In this document: one piece after another, positions 14,317-14,714 of the stretch | How positions within the stretch are numbered: position 1 is the first letter of the stretch | Layout of the letters: each line of letters starts with the position of its first letter | DNA from: Treponema sp. | GTDB taxonomy: Bacteria > Spirochaetota > Spirochaetia > Treponematales > Rectinemataceae | Direction of reading: 5' to 3' | Assembly: GCA_017849315.1 (NCBI GenBank) | Contig: JAFIHQ010000145.1 | Coordinates: 1 to 14,714, forward strand | DNA: 14,714 bases | Made by a program: the position numbers and the translations under genes | The notes under the pieces: model-generated | What the model saw: the letters and a program-made list of their open reading frames with translations, nothing else | The model's database searches: none | Told to the model about the DNA's origin: nothing

Positions 14317-14714
14317 ATGTTGCAGGCTAACTTTCAGGGACTGTCCTCAAAAGAGGCAGAAGAACGGCTGAAAAAGTATGGTCCTAATCAAATTTACAAG
14401 GCAAAGAAACTCAGTTTTTGGGGGATCGCCGCTCACGAAGTCACTGAGCCAATGATCCTGCTTTTGATTTTTGTCGGAGTAGTCTATAGCATCTGGGGCA
14501 AACTTGGCGACGCGATCACCATTTTTGTCATAATACTGCTTCTTGTGCTTGCCGAGGTGCTCAATGAATTTCGTGCAAAGAAAGCGATCGATTCGCTTGA
14601 AAAAATCGCTGCTCCAAGAACCAGAGTGCTGCGGGATGGAAAGGTGATCGAGATCGAGTCGGAAATGGTTGTTCCTGGTGATCTGTTGGTGTTGACCACA
14701 GGTACTAAAATAGC
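14317..14714 (+). CDS. P-type cation-transporting ATPase, N-terminal part (runs off the window)
   Basis: The visible 132 residues are the start of a P2-type (Ca2+/H+/Na+ pump-like) ATPase. They show a cation-ATPase N-terminal domain (LSSKEAEERLKKYGPNQI, about residues 9-26), two TM helices (about 45-59 and 64-83), the EFRAKKAIDSLEKIAAPRTR segment that begins the actuator domain, and VLRDGKVIEIESEMVVPGDL leading to a LTTGTKI stretch. The TGES and DKTGT motifs would lie downstream, outside the window. GGGAGG at 14306-14311 is placed ideally for ATG 14317. The transported ion cannot be decided from this part; Ca2+ export is the most common role for this type. Confidence 0.9.
   Translation, partial: MLQANFQGLSSKEAEERLKKYGPNQIYKAKKLSFWGIAAHEVTEPMILLLIFVGVVYSIWGKLGDAITIFVIILLLVLAEVLNEFRAKKAIDSLEKIAAPRTRVLRDGKVIEIESEMVVPGDLLVLTTGTKI

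Noticed and set aside
1..14714. CRISPR array, tRNA, rRNA or phage attachment site
   Set aside because: No regularly spaced repeats, no cloverleaf with CCA end, and no rRNA or integrase-like sequence were seen.

Overview
The window looks like accessory, transporter-rich chromosome of a diderm bacterium. Both solute-binding proteins carry cleavable signal peptides without a lipobox cysteine, which fits a periplasm. The gene mix (membrane-bound AraC regulator with a CUT1 sugar transporter and a GH4 enzyme, and a BMP-type transporter) resembles free-living or gut spirochaetes, but that placement is an inference and no phylogenetic marker is present. By eye the left half (about 500-7500) is richer in A+T than the right half (about 8200-13700), so the two halves may have different histories.

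Layout. Positions 1-389 are the outer end of an ISNCY/IS1202-like insertion sequence, with the N-terminal part of its transposase on the minus strand. Positions 406-7430 form a plus-strand sugar-utilisation locus: a promoter, a two-TM AraC-family sensor-regulator, a family-1 solute-binding protein, a hairpin, two overlapping permease genes and a GH4 alpha-glycosidase. No ATPase is encoded here, so the importer probably borrows a shared MsmK/UgpC-type ATPase. Positions 7614-8576 encode an EamA/DMT transporter with an unusual hydrophilic insert. It ends tail-to-tail, overlapping a minus-strand operon at 13679-8563 for a BMP-family ABC importer (binding protein, double ATPase, two permeases). That operon has a good promoter with a perfect inverted repeat in its spacer, and two hairpins between the binding-protein and ATPase genes. 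Positions 13879-14714 carry a divergent unit: a strong promoter, a PadR-like regulator that appears to be leaderless, and the start of a P-type cation ATPase that runs off the window.

How it works together. The AraC protein probably senses an extracytoplasmic ligand through a Cache-like domain and activates import of an alpha-linked oligosaccharide, which the NAD- and metal-dependent GH4 enzyme cleaves in the cytoplasm. The BMP system probably imports a nucleoside or a related small molecule such as riboflavin; its substrate cannot be read from sequence. PadR and the P-type ATPase probably form a regulator-pump pair.

I see no clearly undescribed multi-gene system. The most original points are the atypical GH4 motif (CHQL), the leaderless PadR start, the palindrome inside the BMP promoter, and the repeated arrangement in which a binding-protein gene is separated by hairpins from the rest of its transporter genes. 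I found no tRNA, rRNA or CRISPR array, and no gene-free stretch exceeds 300 bases.
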